Part shown: piece by piece, positions 12,958 through 14,305 of the stretch | How positions within the stretch are numbered: position 1 is the first letter of the stretch | Layout of the letters: each line of letters begins with the position of its first letter | Assembly (NCBI GenBank): GCA_045544955.1 | Contig: JAZPZY010000064.1 | Coordinates: forward strand, 1-14,305 | Source: SIG701 sp045544955 | GTDB taxonomy: Bacteria > Bacillota > Clostridia > Oscillospirales > CAG-272 | Reading direction: 5' to 3' | Length of the DNA stretch: 14,305 nucleotides | Made by a program: the position numbers and the translations under genes | The notes under the pieces: generated by a model | Databases searched by the model: none | The model's input: only the letters and a program-made list of their open reading frames with translations | Told to the model about the DNA's origin: nothing

Positions 12958-13482
12958 TTAATTTGCCACAGCAACCATTGCCGGTCGGATCAACCGATCC
13001 TTGAGCTTGTAGCCCTTCTGGAACACTTCGCAGACGGTGTTCTCCGGAAATTCTTCCGTTGCCTCTGCCTGCTTGATTGCCTGGTGGATGTTCGGGTCGA
13101 ACGCAGCGCCGAGCGCCTCGATCTCCACCACACCCAGCTTATCGAGCTGATTCTTCAGCTGTGTGAAGATCATCACCATGCCGTTTTTATACTGCTCATC
13201 GGTGCAGGGAGCATCGATGGCACGTTCAAAATTGTCCACCACCGGAAGCAGCTGTTCCACACATTTTGCTGTCGCATCGTTGTAGGTTTCCAGCTTTTCC
13301 TTCGCAGTGCGCTTGCGGAAATTGTCAAATTCCGCAAAGAGCCGTACATACTGCTCTTCCATCTGGGCGAGCTTTTCGTCGGCGTCCTCTTCTGCAGCGT
13401 CTTCTGTCTCGTCCTCCTCGGTGAGTTCCTCTTCCTCGAGTTCCTCCTCTTCGAGCAGTTCGTCACGCAGTTCCTCGTTCAT
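12958..13482 (-). CDS. grpE: Nucleotide exchange factor GrpE
   Basis: Releases ADP from DnaK and acts as a dimer. The 174 residues start with a very acidic low-complexity stretch (1-36, mostly Glu/Asp), then the long dimerising helix (about 37-95, with VVDNFERAID at 81-90). The C-terminal beta domain that contacts DnaK follows (about 115-174, signature GYKLKDRLIRPAMVAVAN). Length and order are normal for Firmicutes. ATG at 13482 follows AAAGGGGGAG. It lies 22 nt after hrcA and 55 nt before dnaK. Codon-junction use looks different from that in the genes to the left, as it does in hrcA (see findings). Confidence 0.97.
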   Translation of the reverse strand: MNEELRDELLEEEELEEEELTEEDETEDAAEEDADEKLAQMEEQYVRLFAEFDNFRKRTAKEKLETYNDATAKCVEQLLPVVDNFERAIDAPCTDEQYKNGMVMIFTQLKNQLDKLGVVEIEALGAAFDPNIHQAIKQAEATEEFPENTVCEVFQKGYKLKDRLIRPAMVAVAN

Positions 13483-13504
13483 GGGTCTCCCCCTTTCTTA
13501 TGCT

Positions 13505-14305
13505 TTATGCTTCTTCGTCCTCATTCTGTTGTGAGATCAGGTCCGTAATTTTCTGTGAAAAGTACTCCAGATACGGGATCACCTTGGCATAATCCAGACG
13601 CATCGGACCGATCACGCCCAGAGAGCCGACATTGTGCTCCCCCTTCCGGTACTTGGAAACAATCATGCTGGAGTTACCGATAACGAAGTTGTCATCGCCC
13701 TCACCGAACACCACACGGATGCCGCTGAAGGAATCATCCATCAGCTTTGTCAGCTCGTCCTTGTGCTCGATGAACCGCACGACCTCCATCTTATCGAGAT
13801 CCTCGTAAGAGAACAGGTTGCGTTCCCCACGGAACATCAGCGCATGCTGGCGCAGATCCCGTGACAGCTCACAGATGCCCTCGACCAGCGGTGCCATCAC
13901 CATCATGTAGGTGCCCATAGCAGCCGTAATGCGGTCGATCATCTCCTCGGAAAGCTCATTCACCGAAATGCCCTCAAGATTCTCCGCAAGGTAGCTGGAA
14001 AACATTGCAAGCTGTTCATGCGTCAGGTCGATCTCGAGGCGGCAGGCTTTATTCTTAATGGAGCCGCCGGAGGTAATCAGCAGGATGACATACATCCGCT
14101 TTCCCGTAGGAATGACCTCCACCTTTGAAATGATGGAGAATTTCGGGGAAAGATCGGAGACCACCGCTGCGCACTGCGTCAGCTCTGCGAGTGCGGTCGT
14201 GGCATTCTGGATCAGCAGTTCTTCCGTCATGGGGCCCTGCTGCTCAAGCATATCATCCAGTCGTTCCCGTTCCTCACCGGAAAGGCACTGTGCCGTCATC
14301 AGCTC
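13505..14305 (-). CDS. hrcA: Heat-inducible transcription repressor HrcA, 5' end missing
   Basis: Represses class I heat-shock operons by binding the CIRCE inverted repeat, and is itself folded by GroE. The visible 266 codons run off the window at 14305, and the frame is open to the edge (it begins ...ELMTAQCLSGEE). The family is about 340 residues long, so roughly 80 N-terminal residues, the winged-helix DNA-binding domain, lie outside. What remains is the GAF-like inserted domain and the C-terminal segment with the hallmark GVIGPMRLDYAKVIPYLEYF. It is the first visible gene of the operon, 22 nt before grpE, the usual Firmicutes order. The CIRCE operator and main promoter would be upstream, beyond the window. 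Confidence 0.95.
   Translation of the reverse strand, partial: ELMTAQCLSGEERERLDDMLEQQGPMTEELLIQNATTALAELTQCAAVVSDLSPKFSIISKVEVIPTGKRMYVILLITSGGSIKNKACRLEIDLTHEQLAMFSSYLAENLEGISVNELSEEMIDRITAAMGTYMMVMAPLVEGICELSRDLRQHALMFRGERNLFSYEDLDKMEVVRFIEHKDELTKLMDDSFSGIRVVFGEGDDNFVIGNSSMIVSKYRKGEHNVGSLGVIGPMRLDYAKVIPYLEYFSQKITDLISQQNEDEEA

Noticed and set aside
8362..14305. CIRCE operator (TTAGCACTC-N9-GAGTGCTAA) within the heat-shock region
   Set aside because: No copy or near copy is found in the visible gaps. It is expected upstream of hrcA, outside the window.

Overview
The window reads as ordinary chromosomal DNA from a mid-GC, Gram-positive Clostridia-type bacterium, probably the Oscillospiraceae/Ruminococcaceae region of the Firmicutes. 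The reasons are the HrcA-GrpE-DnaK-DnaJ-PrmA heat-shock operon, a DnaK that lacks the N-terminal insert of Gram-negative DnaKs, FtsEX next to an M23 hydrolase and a C-terminal processing protease, a CdaR/PucR-type regulator, and strong AGGAGG ribosome binding sites. This placement is inference. Every gene I can support lies on the minus strand, so transcription runs from high to low coordinates.

Right part (14305 to about 8600): a heat-shock operon, hrcA (5' end cut by the window edge), grpE, dnaK, dnaJ, prmA. It ends at a strong intrinsic terminator (8599-8635). HrcA represses the operon, GrpE/DnaK/DnaJ form the Hsp70 cycle, and PrmA methylates ribosomal protein L11. No CIRCE operator is visible; it would be expected upstream of hrcA, outside the window.

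Middle (about 8540 to 6640): two separately promoted single genes. One encodes an unrecognised four-helix membrane protein with a consensus sigma-A promoter and a leader of about 140 nt. The other encodes a CdaR/PucR-type transcription factor behind an AT-rich promoter with phased A-tracts.

Left part (6416 to 138): a compact co-directional cluster, ftsE, ftsX, an M23 (LytM) peptidoglycan hydrolase with coiled coils, an S41 protease (ctpA-like), greA and lysS, closed by a hairpin terminator. FtsEX is expected to gate the extracytoplasmic M23 hydrolase during division or growth. The neighbouring protease may process or limit that hydrolase.

The least ordinary feature is a pair of structured non-coding repeats in opposite orientation: copy A at 8663-8785 (3' UTR of prmA) and copy B at 10937-11052 (dnaK-dnaJ gap). 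They share sequence blocks and a hairpin architecture, with compensatory changes in one stem and free variation in loops. They bracket dnaJ-prmA within one transcript. A different structured repeat is cut by the left window edge, and a structured stretch precedes ftsE. I found no mobile-element genes, CRISPR array, tRNA or rRNA.
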